A DNA stretch of 64,000 bases from Symbiodinium natans. Taxonomy: Eukaryota; Sar; Dinophyceae; Suessiales; Symbiodiniaceae. The stretch lies in the NCBI GenBank assembly GCA_905221605.1, contig CAJNDS010001202.1, forward strand, positions 590,854 to 654,853, in the 5' to 3' direction. Both the position numbers and the translations under genes were made by a program. Numbering within the stretch: position 1 is the stretch's first letter; each line of letters opens with the position of its first letter. The notes under the pieces were generated by a model. That model searched no databases. It was not told where the DNA came from and saw only the letters and a program-made list of their open reading frames with translations. Below, one piece after another: positions 44,334 to 55,000 of this stretch.

Positions 44334-44533
44334 GTAAAGGGTTTAGGGTTTAGGGCTTAGGGTTTAGGGTTTAGGGTTTAAGGTTTAGGGTTTAGGGTGT
44401 AGGGTTTAGGGTTTAGGGTTTAAGGTTCAGGGTTCAGGTCCATCTCTATATACACATCTCGCTCCCTGCAGCATGATTATTCTCATGTTTATTGCTTCTT
44501 GACAATATACAAATCTACAACGCAATTATTGCA

Positions 44534-44586
44534 GCTTCCTCTCTCTCTCTCTCTCGCTTTTTTTTTTTCCTCTCTCTCTCTATCCT
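44534..44586. repeat. (CT)n microsatellite with T run
   Basis: CTCTCTCT, a run of T, then CTCTCTCT again. Confidence 0.9.
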
Positions 44587-45092
44587 CCTATACTGCTGCT
44601 AACAACCTGGTCAGAACCTCCAACTATGACTCTGCGGGAGGTCCTCTTACCGGATTCCAGGGAATCCGAGCCACTCTAAACCCTAAACCCTAAACCCCAA
44701 ACCCTAAACCCTAAACCCCAAACCCTAAACCCTAAACCCTAAGCCCTAAACCCTAAACCCTAAACCCCAAAGTGCTGGAAGCCTCAGGTCAGGCGGCCCC
44801 ACCAGGCATGGAGGCCCCGACCTGAGGGGTTTTCAAAGGGGAGTCTGAAGGTTTAGGGTTTAGGGTTTAGGGTTTAGGGGGGGCAGACCTCAAGGAGACA
44901 CCTCCTGTATGAGAACCCTAAGCTCCAAACCTCAATCCTCAACCCTCAACTCAAATCCTAAAGAAGGCCCTAAACCCTGAACCCTAAGCCCTAAGCCCTA
45001 AACCCTAAGCCCTAAGCCCTAAGCCCGAAGCCCTAAGCCCTAAGCCCTAAACCCTAAACCCTTAACTCTAAACCCTGTTTTGTTGTTTGGAG

Positions 45093-45156
45093 TCCGAGAC
45101 GCGGGAAGCCTGCGCTTCGCAGGTCGACTCCTCGCCCATGGGCATCGGGACCAGGC
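45093..45156 (+). CDS. Candidate exon, unassigned
   Basis: Reads S-E-T-R-E-A-C-A-S-Q-V-D-S-S-P-M-G-I-G-T after GTTTGGAG, with GTGACC donor at 45157. Flanked by C-strand blocks on both sides. No family recognised. Confidence 0.4.
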
Positions 45157-45819
45157 GTGACCCCAAACCCTGAACCCTGAACCCTGAACCCTGAACCCTA
45201 AACCCTAAACCCTCATTTCAAAAAACCCTGAACCTAAACCCTAAACCGTGGGTGTTGGGTTCACTCGCAACAATCGGGAGTTTCGGGCTCCAGGCTCGAC
45301 TGTTGAGGGTTTCGGGGCAACCGGATGCGCGGGGCTCAAGGGGTTAAGGGGCTTTGCAGGTTTTAGGGTTTAGGGTTGGGTTTTAGAGTTTAGTAGGTTT
45401 CGGGTTTAGATTTCGGGTCTGGGGTTTAGGGTTTTAGGGTTTCGGGTTTGGGTTATGGCGTTGTTTAGGGTTCAGGGTTATGTGGTTCAGGGTTTGAGGT
45501 TTGGGGTTTGGGTTTACGGTTATATGGAGTTCTGGGTTTCGGGATCCAGCAAACACCCTAAGCACTACAACCGTCTGCTCCAACTCGAAGAGATCCTCGG
45601 CGCACATCGACCATGTCAAAGGGTCTGCATTTGGGGGAGGTTTTAAGGTTGAGGGCCTACATCGGGGAGGTGAAAATTTGGGCTTAGGGGTTTTAGGGTA
45701 AACCCTGAACCCTGAACCCTGAACTCTAAACCCTAAACCCTAAACCCTAAACCCTAAACCCTAAACCCTAAACCCCAAACCATAAACCCCAAACCCCAAA
45801 CCCTAAACCCCCCCAAAAC

Positions 45820-46110
45820 GATGCGCCTGACCTTGTGCCAGAGAACTTGTCGGAGCTCTTGAACTGGGCTTATGACGTTGTCGCGAGGACGATCTACCAT
45901 GAGTTCAACAACACGAGAGCGGAGCTGTATGATTCAGAAGACGGAGAATTGCTCAAGCGGCTAATGGCCAGTAGGATCTTGACAGCCCTGATGTCAGGAG
46001 CGTGGCTGATATCAGACGCCTATGTCTTGGCTGAGTTGGACCAAGAAATAGATGATGAGGACAAAATCGAGCTCCTAACACTGGCCTCCTCCTCTAAGGC
46101 TGTCCCATGA
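45820..46110 (+). CDS. Unassigned ORF fused to the LINE fragment
   Basis: Open from the telomere block at about 45820 to TGA at 46108 with ordinary amino-acid composition: P-E-N-L-S-E-L-L-N-W-A-Y-D-V-V-A-R-T, later ASRILTALMSGAWLISDAY and DQEIDDEDKIELL. It does not look like reverse transcriptase. It ends by running one frame out into the LINE at CTCTAAG-GCTGTCCC. It may be a host exon or a second transcript joined at the 5' junction of a truncated LINE. Confidence 0.5.
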   Translation, partial: DAPDLVPENLSELLNWAYDVVARTIYHEFNNTRAELYDSEDGELLKRLMASRILTALMSGAWLISDAYVLAELDQEIDDEDKIELLTLASSSKAVP

Positions 46111-47117
46111 GCCCCTACCTTTTTATAATTGTAATGACAGTCTTGTTCGACGATGTCGATAAAAAATTACGCACGCACGGCATCCCACAAAATACTTGGT
46201 CGGTGGGTAAACCGGTTTATGACCTAGAATATGCAGATGACACGGTTTTAATGGCGGTTACTACGCATCAATTGCAAGAGATGCTGCACGCGGTACAGGT
46301 AGAGGCATCCCTGTACGGGTTAGAGTTGAACAAGGAAAAAACAGAGCTCCTAGTCACCGACTACTCCGCCACCACTATCTGTTTTGCGGACGGAACAGCT
46401 GTTCCCACGACTACCTCAGCCAAATATCTAGGGACACAGATCTCTTGGACTACCCCGCCAAAAATTGCCATCACTTTTCGAAAAAGCAAAGCAGAAGCCG
46501 CATTCTCGAAGCTGTATCATGTTTGGAACTGTAAGCTCCCCAAAGGATCTAAATCTCGCATCTTTCACTCCGCCATTCTTCCTATCTACACGTACTCCCT
46601 AGCTACATGCTCTTTAGACAAGCAACATTTCCGTACCATACATGGCTGGTACTTCAGGCACCTTCGAAGAGCATTAGGCATCAAACACTCGTATTATTCC
46701 CGAATCCCTAATGTAAAAGTGTGGAGAACAGCTGGCCGACCATTCATTCCTTCGCAAACCATATACAAACAGCAGTTTCAGCTGCTGCTCAAATCACTGA
46801 CCACCCCGCCTAATCAACCGGTACATCACGTAGTCTTTTCCCCCGGATTCAAGGATAGGATAAAATTCACCAAATCGAAATCAAGAGGTCACCCCGCAAG
46901 GTATTGGTATGAACTAGTTTCAAAGGAAGCAGTCAGATTTTACCAACACCATTTAGACCACCACGCCATGCCTGAAAGGCGGCGAGATTTTTTGGGACTC
47001 ATACAATTTTTAAGATCCGATAGCCAATTCGGCGATACCCTGACTACTGCGCCTACGCGCAAGCCGGAGATTTTCCCTATGTTTAGTACATCAGTTGGAA
47101 GCGCCTGGCAAGCCTAA
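46098..47117 (+). pseudogene. 5'-truncated non-LTR retrotransposon (LINE) reverse transcriptase
   Basis: The frame starts mid-domain at G-C-P-M-S-P-Y-L-F (the GCPLSPxLF motif of LINE reverse transcriptases) directly after an in-frame TAA at 46095. It continues with Y-A-D-D-T at residues 42-46 from the Met at 46107, then LELNKEKTELL and KYLGTQI, the usual downstream RT blocks, then a basic C-terminal region to the stop at 47115. The N-terminal RT fingers, the endonuclease and any ORF1 are absent, so this copy is dead, although its remaining 336 codons are uninterrupted and suggest recent insertion. The stop is followed by AAAAAAA-ACCCCAAACCCCC, so the 3' tail merges with telomere-type C-strand repeat. 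Confidence 0.9.
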
Positions 47118-47224
47118 AAAAAACCCCAAACCCCCAGATGTCGCAGGCGTCAGCTCCTGGATGCCGCCTTGAGCGCCTCCCGGCGCTGTCACCTCAGTGC
47201 CCAAGACGAGGCTCAGAGCTCGTG

Positions 47225-47345
47225 AGGGTTTGGGGTTTGGGGTTTAGGGTTTGGGGTTTGGGGTGTAGGGTTTGGGGTTTGGGTTTGGGGTTTGGGGTTT
47301 GGGGTGTAGCGTTTAGGGTTTGGGGTTGGGGGTTGGGGGTTTCAG
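47225..47345 (+). repeat. (TTTGGGG)n variant array
   Basis: G-strand block dominated by TTTGGGG, with TTTAGGG and TGTAGGG members. Frames here give Gly/Leu/Trp repeats and are artefacts. Confidence 0.9.
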
Positions 47346-47502
47346 GCTTAGGGACTGGTGTGTCTTGTTTGCGGTTCTAGGCTCCGGGGATTTAGGGTTT
47401 GGGGTGTGGTTGCTATTTGCGGCTTAGGGTTTAGGGTTTAGGGTTTAGGGTTTAGGTTTTAGGGTCTAGGGTTTACGGTTTAGGGTTTAGGGTTCTAGCT
47501 AG

Positions 47503-47672
47503 GAGGGCATTCATGAGCGCGGATATCCCACTTGGCTGCTGGGTAAACTTGCCCTAGGAACCTGCGCCCTGTTGATGTTTGGGATCTATCACCTGCTTCC
47601 GTACCTGGTTTGGTCGCTCACTGTGTGCTTAGTCCTGCTTCCTACCGGTTCAGGCATTTTTGAAGACCGAAG
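47503..47672 (+). CDS. Membrane-protein exon, unassigned gene
   Basis: A 170-nt exon between GGTTCTAGCTAG and GTAGGGGT. It reads E-G-I-H-E-R-G-Y-P-T-W-L-L-G-K-L-A-L-G-T, then CALLMFGIYHLLPYLVW and SLTVCLVLLPTGSGIFEDRR, giving one long or two short hydrophobic membrane segments. The phase-2 end joins the exon at 47810. No family recognised. It is the longest exon in the window outside the RCC1 gene. Confidence 0.75.
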
Positions 47673-47809
47673 GTAGGGGTCTAGGGTATAGGTTTTAGCG
47701 TTTAAGGAGTCCGGGTTTGGAACTATGCGTTCGGCCAGCACGCCGGAGAAGTGTTAGGGCTTAGGGTTGAGGGTTCAGGGTTTAGGGTTTGGGGTTTAGG
47801 GGTCCGAAG

Positions 47810-47849
47810 AGAGGAGTTGCTCCTGGACCTTCTCGTCGCGCAAGGGCAA
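47810..47849 (+). CDS. Exon following the membrane exon
   Basis: Completes Arg with the previous exon and reads E-E-L-L-L-D-L-L-V-A-Q-G-Q. A GT donor (GTCGGC) at 47850 keeps phase 0 to 48716. The open frame continues to TGA at 47877 if that donor is not used, and then this would be the last exon. Confidence 0.5.
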
Positions 47850-48054
47850 GTCGGCGAGGACGCCAGGGGAAGCCCATGAAATCCAGAAGCGAAAACACCC
47901 CCTAAACCCTAAACCCTAAACCCTAAAAACCCTAAACACCCTAAACCCTAAACCCTAAACCCTAAACCCTAAACCCGAAACCCTAAACCCTAAACCCGAA
48001 ACCCTAGACCCTAAACCCTAAACCCTAAACCCTAAACCCTAAACCTATCTAAGC

Positions 48055-48215
48055 CCTGAGCCCTATGAGTGTCTATAGATCCGAGACGATGGAGCCGGTA
48101 GAATACCTATCTACGGCTCTTAAACCGGGAGGACGTTGGCAACCAAACCTGCTCCTGCAAACGTTAGAACCGAAATTCCTGAAAACCCTTGAAATCCTCT
48201 GCTTCAACCACAAAC
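48055..48215 (+). other. Unique patch with open frame
   Basis: Frame from 48065 reads M-S-V-Y-R-S-E-T-M-E-P-V-E-Y-L-S-T-A-L-K then PGGRWQPNLLLQTLEPKFL, before dissolving into Pro/Lys from C-strand repeat. It has no clear donor. Possible exon, not assigned. Confidence 0.3.
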
Positions 48216-48239
48216 CCCCGAAACCCCCTAAACCCCCGA

Positions 48240-48685
48240 AACCCCCCTAAACCCCCTAAAACCCCCCAAACCCCCTGAACCCCCTAAACCCCCTAAACCC
48301 CCTAAACCCCCCTAAACCCCCCTAAACCCCCTAAACCCCCTAAACCCCCTAAATCCCCCTCTTAAACCCCCTTAAACCCCCGAAGCCCCCTAAGCCCCCT
48401 AAACCCCGTAAACCCCTTAAACCCCATAAACCTAAACCCTAAAACCTAAACCCTAAACCTAAACCCTAAAACCCTAAACCCTAAACCTAAACCCTAAACC
48501 TAAACCCTAAACCCTAAACCCTAAAACCTAAACCCTAAACCCTAAACCCTAAACCCTAACCCTAAAAAACCCTAAACCCTAAACCCTAAACCCTAAACCC
48601 TAAACCCTAAACCCTAAACCCTAAACCCTAAACCCTAAACCCTAAACCCTAAACCCTAAACCCTAAACCCTAAACCCTAAACCTC
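48240..48685 (-). repeat. C-strand block: (CCCCCTAAA)n, then (CCTAAAC)n, then (CCCTAAA)n
   Basis: Three successive homogeneous sub-arrays with different units, about 445 bases in all. The last holds about 20 perfect heptamers and ends 30 bases before an exon. Confidence 0.95.
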
Positions 48686-48715
48686 CTCCCCCAGAAACCT
48701 GTTCCGCCGGTCTAG

Positions 48716-48779
48716 GAGATCCTGCTGCTGGCCAAGCACTACGCAGTCGACAAGGCCGACCTCTTCTGCAGGCTCCCTG
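48716..48779 (+). CDS. Exon, unassigned gene
   Basis: After GCCGGTCTAG it reads E-I-L-L-L-A-K-H-Y-A-V-D-K-A-D-L-F-C-R-L then P. Strongly protein-like. Donor GTGGCA at 48780 or a GC donor at 48772. Likely the same gene as 47503-47849. Confidence 0.65.
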
Positions 48780-48852
48780 GTGGCAACTTCGGGGTTTGGG
48801 GTTTGGGGTTTAGGGTTTAGGGTTTAGGTTTAAGGTTTGGGGTCTGCTGGAG

Positions 48853-49031
48853 GGCGGCCAGGTCTACGACATCGCCACCATGAGCTTTGCCCGACCCCGG
48901 GCGAGAAGACTGCTTCTCGCGCTGCATGCGTGGAGCTTCGAGGAGCCTGCTTGGAGGGCACGCCGGCGGAACAGATGGTCTTGGGCGCAGGATCCTTTCA
49001 TCGCGGCCGCTCCGTGGGCGCAACTCACAAG
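48853..49031 (+). CDS. Candidate exon(s), unassigned gene
   Basis: Starts G-G-Q-V-Y-D-I-A-T-M-S-F in a good frame. Beyond about 48888 all three frames stay open in GC-rich sequence, so the exon may end at the GC of GCCCGA and a second exon may follow before GTTCAGGG at 49032. No family recognised. Confidence 0.45.
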
Positions 49032-49082
49032 GTTCAGGGTTTGGGGTTTGGGGTTTGGAGTTTAGGCTTGGGGTTTGGGGTT

Positions 49083-49210
49083 CTTGGAGGTTCATGGTAC
49101 TCGTGAACCAATTGTACCTGCACTTTTATCCACATAAGGGCACTTAAGGGGCTTACAAGTGGGTTGTAAGTACAGCTATAATTGGTTCATAAGTGCCATG
49201 AACCTCCAAG
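49083..49210. mobile_element. MITE-like element family A, copy 3
   Basis: CTTGGAGGTTCATGGTACT to AGTGCCATGAACCTCCAAG, with a well-preserved TATAATTGGTTCATAAG inside the right terminus. This copy shows the sequence that was replaced in copy 2. Confidence 0.88.
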
Positions 49211-49540
49211 CAGGGTTCAAGGTTTGGGGTTTGGGGTTTAGGCTTTGGGGTTGACGCGGACTTGGAGCGTCAATCCGATCCATATAAGTGGAACAGCTGA
49301 TGTTTCAATCTGCACATGTGGCTTGTCTCTCAAGTATGGTGATGACGCCAGGAAGCAGTGTGCGCAAGTGACTTATCATCTCTCCAATTTAGAGAGATGG
49401 CGCTTGGGTTTGGAGGTTTAGGGTATGAATCTGGGGTTCTGGGAATTTAGGGTGCCGGGGCACCAGAGAGCCCGACAACTCAATAATACCGCCTTGAGAA
49501 GCCCCCCCCCCCCCACTCTGGGAAAGGGCAGACCAGTGCT

Positions 49541-49689
49541 TTGGAGGTTCATGGTACTTATTAACCTTATCAACCAATACTAGCTGTACTTGTATCCCAC
49601 TGATAGGCCCCTTAAGTGCCCTAATAGGGTTTTTAAGTGCAGTTCTAAGCAGCAGCTATCATGGGTCAAAAAGTACCATGAACCTCCAA
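49541..49689. mobile_element. MITE-like element family A, copy 4
   Basis: TTGGAGGTTCATGGTACTTA to AAAAGTACCATGAACCTCCAA. The interior is more diverged. Confidence 0.85.
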
Positions 49690-50128
49690 TTAGGGGTTTG
49701 AGGGGTTTAGGGGGTGTGAGGGTGTAGAGGGCTCGTGGGAAGATCCCTGCCAAAGCAAACTGCAGCCTTGAAGTCCCTATCTCGAAGTTTATAGGATTAG
49801 GGTTCAGGGGGGTAGGGTTTAGGGTTTAGGGTTTAGGCTTGAGGGTTTAGGTTTAGGGTTCAGCGCTCAGGGTGTAACCCGAATCCCCAAACCCCAAACC
49901 CTAAACCCTAAACTCTGAACCCCTATGCCTTAATCCTGTACACCCCAAACACTAAACCCTAAACTCTTAACCCCAAACCCTAAACCCTCAACCCTAAACC
50001 CTAACCCTAAACCCTAAACCCTAAACCCTAAACCCCAAACCCTAAACCCTCTACCCTCTAAACCCTGAACCCTAAACCCTGAACCCTAAACCCTGAAACC
50101 GAAGCCCTCCACCAAGTCGCCGAGGCTG

Positions 50129-50192
50129 GCGCTGAAGTCTGCGCAACGCCTGGCCGGGTCTTCACCTGCGCCGATCGTGCAGGAGCTTCCCG
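50129..50192 (+). CDS. Candidate exon, unassigned
   Basis: Reads V-A-E-A-G-A-E-V-C-A-T-P-G-R-V-F-T-C-A-D then RAGASR before GGGTTTAGGG. Another frame (SPRLALKSAQRLAG) is equally open. C-strand repeats lie upstream and G-strand downstream. Confidence 0.4.
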
Positions 50193-50760
50193 GGTTTAGG
50201 GTTTAGGGTTTAGGGTTAGGGTTTAGGGTTTAGGGTTTAGGGTACTTCTAAATTTGGGTCCCTTGTTTGGGGGGTCTATGACTTGAAGGGTGCTTGCACT
50301 AGACATAGGACCCAACAAGGGGCCCGGGCTTATGGAGCTGCCCCCTCCCTTGCACTGGGTGGAGGGCTCCGAGGCTTCAGGGGGCCTTTAGGGGGTTTAG
50401 GGGAGGTTTAGGGTTTAGGGTTTAGGGTTTAGGGTTTAGGGTTTAGGGTTTAGGGGTTTAGCGGGGGTTTAGGGTTTAGGGTTTAGGGTTTAGGGGTTTA
50501 GCGGGGGCTTTTTTTTTTGGGGGGGGGGGGGGGGGGGTAGGGGGTTTAGGGTTGAGGAGGTACGAGTTTAAGGATTGAAGCTTCGAGTTGAGAGTTGATC
50601 CCCTGTTCATTTTCCGATCTCACCTTCGCCAAAACTAGGGCTCAGGGTTCAGGGCTCCACATAGGATGGTTGCTGGGCACCCTGAACCCCTAAACGCGTT
50701 TTGTGGGTGTTGACAGCAATCAAGTCTGCAAGTAAAAACATAAAGATTGCTCGGTCAGAG

Positions 50761-50928
50761 TTTAGGTGTTTAGGTGTTTAGGTGTTTAGGTGTTTAGGTG
50801 TTTAGGTGTTTAGGTGTTTAGGTGTTTAGGTGTTTAGGTGTTTAGGTGTTTAGGTGTTTAGGTGTTTAGGTGTTTAGGTGTTTAGGTGTTTAGGTGTTTA
50901 GGTGTTTAGGTGTTTAGGTGTTTAGGGC
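50761..50928 (+). repeat. (TTTAGGTG)n octamer array
   Basis: About 20 nearly perfect TTTAGGTG units in a row, unlike any neighbouring array, returning to TTTAGGG after 50928. Confidence 0.97.
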
Positions 50929-51211
50929 TTCGGGTTTAGGGTTAAGGGTTTGGGGCTCTGTGATTGGGAGCTCTAGGGGCTCGGGCGAGGGTTTTCAAGG
51001 AGGGTCCTAAGCCATCCTGGTCTCGAACTTGCGGTCGACTCCAGAAGGTGGGAGTTTAAGCGCGCAAGCCCGCTACTCGACAGGGTTTGGGGTTTGGGGT
51101 TTGGGGTTTGGCGGGTGGGACGAAAGAAGCCAGCATGCCGCCCGTGACTGTTGGCATCTTGGCCAACAAAGAAGCCCTTCGCGACACATGCCCCAGTCAG
51201 CTTTCTTTCTA

Positions 51212-51270
51212 CCCTCTTTCAAGGGTTCTGAAGTATGGGCCCGTGGGCTGTCTGGGGTATATAAGGGGGT
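51212..51270. mobile_element. Dispersed element family F, copy 1 (partial)
   Basis: ACCCTCTTTCAAGGGTTCTG-AAGTATGGGCCC is shared with 60106-60138, and the word CTGAAGTATG also with 58965-59072. The right end is unclear. Confidence 0.5.
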
Positions 51271-51390
51271 ATATTTAAGAGCCTCCGGCTCAAGCCGCCG
51301 ACCCCGCTGGAGCATAGTTGAGAGGTCTAAACCCGCTCGCATGGTTCGAAGATCATCCCAGCCTGCTCGGCAGAGTTCTCTGCAACGTTC

Positions 51391-51497
51391 GGGGGGGGGT
51401 GGGGGGGTGGGGGGGGGGGGGGGGGGGGTGGGGGGGGGGTGGGGGGGGGTGGGGGGGGGGGGGGGGGGGTGGGGGGTGGGTGGGGGGGGGGGGGGGC
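51391..51497 (+). repeat. Poly-G tract with T interruptions
   Basis: About 105 bases of G runs separated by single T. Strong G-quadruplex-forming potential. Confidence 0.95.
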
Positions 51498-51663
51498 TTG
51501 CTGTTTAGTCATGCAGTCCCATAGTGGTCCCTTAGAAAATCTTGCCCGAAACCGTCTCATTCCAATCCGTGGCCCCCAAACCCTTTCGAGTTTGGTGTTT
51601 AGGGTTTACACCCTAAACCCTAAACCCGAAGCCCGAAACCCTAAACGACCCAGGCATGCCCCG

Positions 51664-51722
51664 GGTGGGGGTGGGGGTGGGGGGGGGGGGGGGGGGGCGG
51701 GGGGGGGAGGGGGGGGGGGGGG
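51664..51722 (+). repeat. Poly-G tract 2
   Basis: About 60 bases of G runs broken by T, C and A. Confidence 0.93.
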
Positions 51723-52039
51723 TGGAAAACGCTGATTTTGCTGAGGGCGCCCCTACCCCCCTGTGCTGAACCGCCTGTTTACGCTGTGCGGGTGGCGCGG
51801 TCCTCCACGAAAAAATTGTGCACCGACCCCCCCCACCCCCCCCCCCGCGTTTTGGGGGGGTAAGGAGGGAAAGAGGGATGAAAACCTCCTTTTCCCATCC
51901 AACACGCCGCCAGGGTCGGCGGATACCCGGCACCCATTTAAGAGCCCATACCAAGGGACGACTCAACCCTAAACCCTAAACCCTAAACCCTAAACCCTAA
52001 ACCCTAAACCCATCCTTGAGCCAGGCTCGCATTGGGGAG

Positions 52040-52086
52040 GCTTCCGCCCCCGCCGATGCCGTCATTGTCGGCGGTGGCCTGGCTGG
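52040..52086 (+). CDS. Fumarate reductase-type exon 1 found, FAD GxGxxG
   Basis: Reads A-S-A-P-A-D-A-V-I-V-G-G-G-L-A-G. GT donor (GTGGCT) at 52087. The split Gly codon is completed by the next exon. An upstream exon must exist. Confidence 0.9.
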
Positions 52087-55000
52087 GTGGCTCGCCTGCG
52101 CACTGGGTTTAGGGTTTAGGGTTTCGTGTTGGGGGCCCCTAAAGGCAAGGACCCTCCTTAGGGGGAGCTTCATGGAAGCGTGAAAGCTCCGTTCATGTTT
52201 TGCGATTTGGATTGCGTTTGAGGGGTTCTCCTATATGAGGCGGCAGTGTGGGTTGTCAGGCTACAAGCCCCTCAATAGTCCCACGCCATGAACCTCAAAA
52301 TGCCCAGAATCAAACCTACTCATGCCCTAGCCCTAAACCCTAAACCCTAAACCCTAAACCCTAAACCCTAAACCCTAAACCCTAAACCCTAAACCCTAAA
52401 CCCTAAACCCTAAAGCCTAAACCCTGAACTTAAACCCTCAACCCCCAAAAAACTACCACTGAGGATGGCTGCAGCCATGTCCCTCCTCGACCGCGGCGGC
52501 ACCGTCGTCATGATCGAGAAGCCTGAGTCCCAGCTGGGGGTGGGGTTTAGGGTTTAGGGTTTAGGGTTTAGGGTTTAGGGTTTAGGGTTTAGGGTTTAGG
52601 GTTTAGGGTTTAGGGTTTAGGGTTTAGGGTTTAGGGCTTGCCCTCAATCAGTCGGAGTTTTTGGGGGGTTGAGGGTTTATTCTAGGGTTTAGCGTTCCGG
52701 GTTTCGTTTAGGGTTTGGGTTTTCGGGTTTAGGGTTTAGGGTGTTGGGGTTAGGCTAGGGTCTATTGTCTTCCCAAGCCCAGCCCCCCTCACCCCTAAGC
52801 CCACAGCCATAGGCCCGGCTTCGCCTCGAAGCGTGTGCTTTGGAGGTACAGGTTGTTCAGGGTCCTCAAGGCATGAAACTGGGGCTGCTGTTAAGGAGCT
52901 CAAGTGAAGTTCCCACAACAAAGGGCTACATGTGTAAACAGGCCATCACAAAGTCTTCAAGCTCCGCGGATACAGCCTACAAGCCCAAGACACAGCGTCT
53001 TCGGTGAGGTGTGTAACATCGGCTTGGCTGGTGCAGGTTCGGCTTGGCTTCGTTTTGAGTAGTGTTTTGGGTGGTCTTGGGGTGGGCATGTCTGCTTACT
53101 ATTGAACGCTTACTAGACCCTAAACCCTCCTAAACCCTAAACCGGACCCTCATCTTCAGTCGTTTGGAGCCCTCAACAGGCAGCCATACTTGGGTGGCAA
53201 CTCTGGCAAGGCTTCGTCAGGCCTGGGGGGAAAGCCTTGCAAGGGTTTAGGGTTTAAAGTTTAGGGGTTAGGGCGTAGCCAAGCCCTGAGAACGTTACAC
53301 GCAGAATTAGCTCCTTGACTCACAACCCCTTAAACCCTAGCTCCAGCCGCCTTTTTTGGCAGATTGGCTTGAGCTCTGCTGTGCCATCAGGATTCTCGGT
53401 CTACCGGGTTGGGCTTCTGGGGGATACTGACCTAAACCCAAACCCTGAACCTTAGACCCTAAACCCTGAACTCCCTGAGCCCTAATACTAAGCCCCCAAA
53501 CCTGAACCCTCAACCCTAAATCCTCAACCCTAAAACCCAAACCCCTAGAACCCAACACCCTAAAGCCTAAACCCTAAACCCCTGAACCCTAAACCCTAAA
53601 CCCTAAACCCAAAACCCTAAACCCTAAACCCTAAACCCTGAACCCTGAACCCTAAACCCTTCAAAGACTCATGCCAGCTCTAGGCATCAACGCCGCGCTG
53701 GAGACGTCAGTGGAGTCCCTGGTGGCAGACACCACGAAGAGTGCCGGCAAGCGACACGGCAAGCCTGGGTTTTGGGGTTTGGGGTTTGGGGTTTAGGGTG
53801 TAAGGTTTAGGGTTTGGGGTTTAGGGTTTAAGGTTTAGGGTTTGGGGTTTAGACCCGATCTCCGCCTCCCACCAGTACAATGAGATTCTGGGAATCCTTT
53901 GTGACATCTCTGGAACCCTAAACCCGCAAGAATCCCTTCAACCCGAAACCCTGAGCCCTAAACCCTAAACCCTAGCCCTAAACCCCAAACCCTAAACCCT
54001 AAACCCTAAACCCTAAACCCGAGCTCAACCAAGGCTGGCGCGGCCCGACTTGATCGAGCGACTCGCCACGGAGTCGTCTGAGGCAGTTCAGTGGCTCAGG
54101 CAGGGGGGTTTAGGGTTTAGGGTTTAGGGTTTGGGGTTTAGGGTTTGGGGTTTAGGGTTTAGGGTTTAGGGTATCCACGAACTGCCTCGCAGGGTCCTAG
54201 CGCTTAGGGTTGATGGTTTAGGGTTGAGGGTCTGAATCCTACAGTCACGGGTTTAGGGTGCGGGGGGATTGGGAGGCCGAAGGTTTTGGTCTGAAAAGCG
54301 CCTTGGTGTGTTGTATAACTTCTTCGATGGCATGCAGAGGTTTAACTCCCATAGCCCACCTTACTAACCCTGCCTACCAAGTCAACAGGGCTTCCAAGTA
54401 GGGACCCTTGTTTTAGAGAACTACCCTAAAAACCCTATACACTAAACCCTAAACCCTAAACCCTAAACCCTAAACCCTAAACCCTAAACCCTAAACCCTA
54501 AACCCTAAATGCCTCCCGACCCTTTCACCCCCAAGCCATAAGCCCTCCTTTCTCAGCCCAAAATGCCCCTAGGCGGAGAGGCGGGGTCGGTGCTTGGCTT
54601 TAGGGTTTGGGGTTTAGGTTTAGGGGTAGGGTTTAGGGTTTAGGCTTTGGGGTTTAGGGTTTAGGGTTCAGGGTTTAGGGTTTAGGGTTTAGGGTTTAGG
54701 GTTTAGGTTTTAGGGTTTAGGGTTTAGGGTAGTAACCATAACTCGGCTTGAGGGTCTTCGGGCCTCAGGGTCTTAAGGTCTTGAGGTAGCTATAGGGGTT
54801 CAGGGTCTTAGGGCCTTAGGTTTCATGTAGGGTCTTAGGGTCTAGAGTTTACATAGCGTCTTAGGGTTTAGGGTCTTAGGGTCTTAGGGTTTATATAGGG
54901 TCTTGGGGTTTGTTATATGCGGTCTTAGACTTTGGGGTCCAGGCTTTCGGCTTGAGGGTCCTAAACCCTATAGCCCTGAACCCTAAACCCTAAACCCTAA

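Noticed and set aside
45434-45646. Overlapping plus and minus frames of about 60 codons
   Set aside because: Both strands are open in the same patch, flanks are G-strand on both sides, and no splice-supported frame stands out.
47225-47380. Gly/Leu/Trp-Val repeat frames here and at similar blocks (37484, 38790, 55029)
   Set aside because: Translations of TTTGGGG or TTTTGGG variants of the telomere unit.
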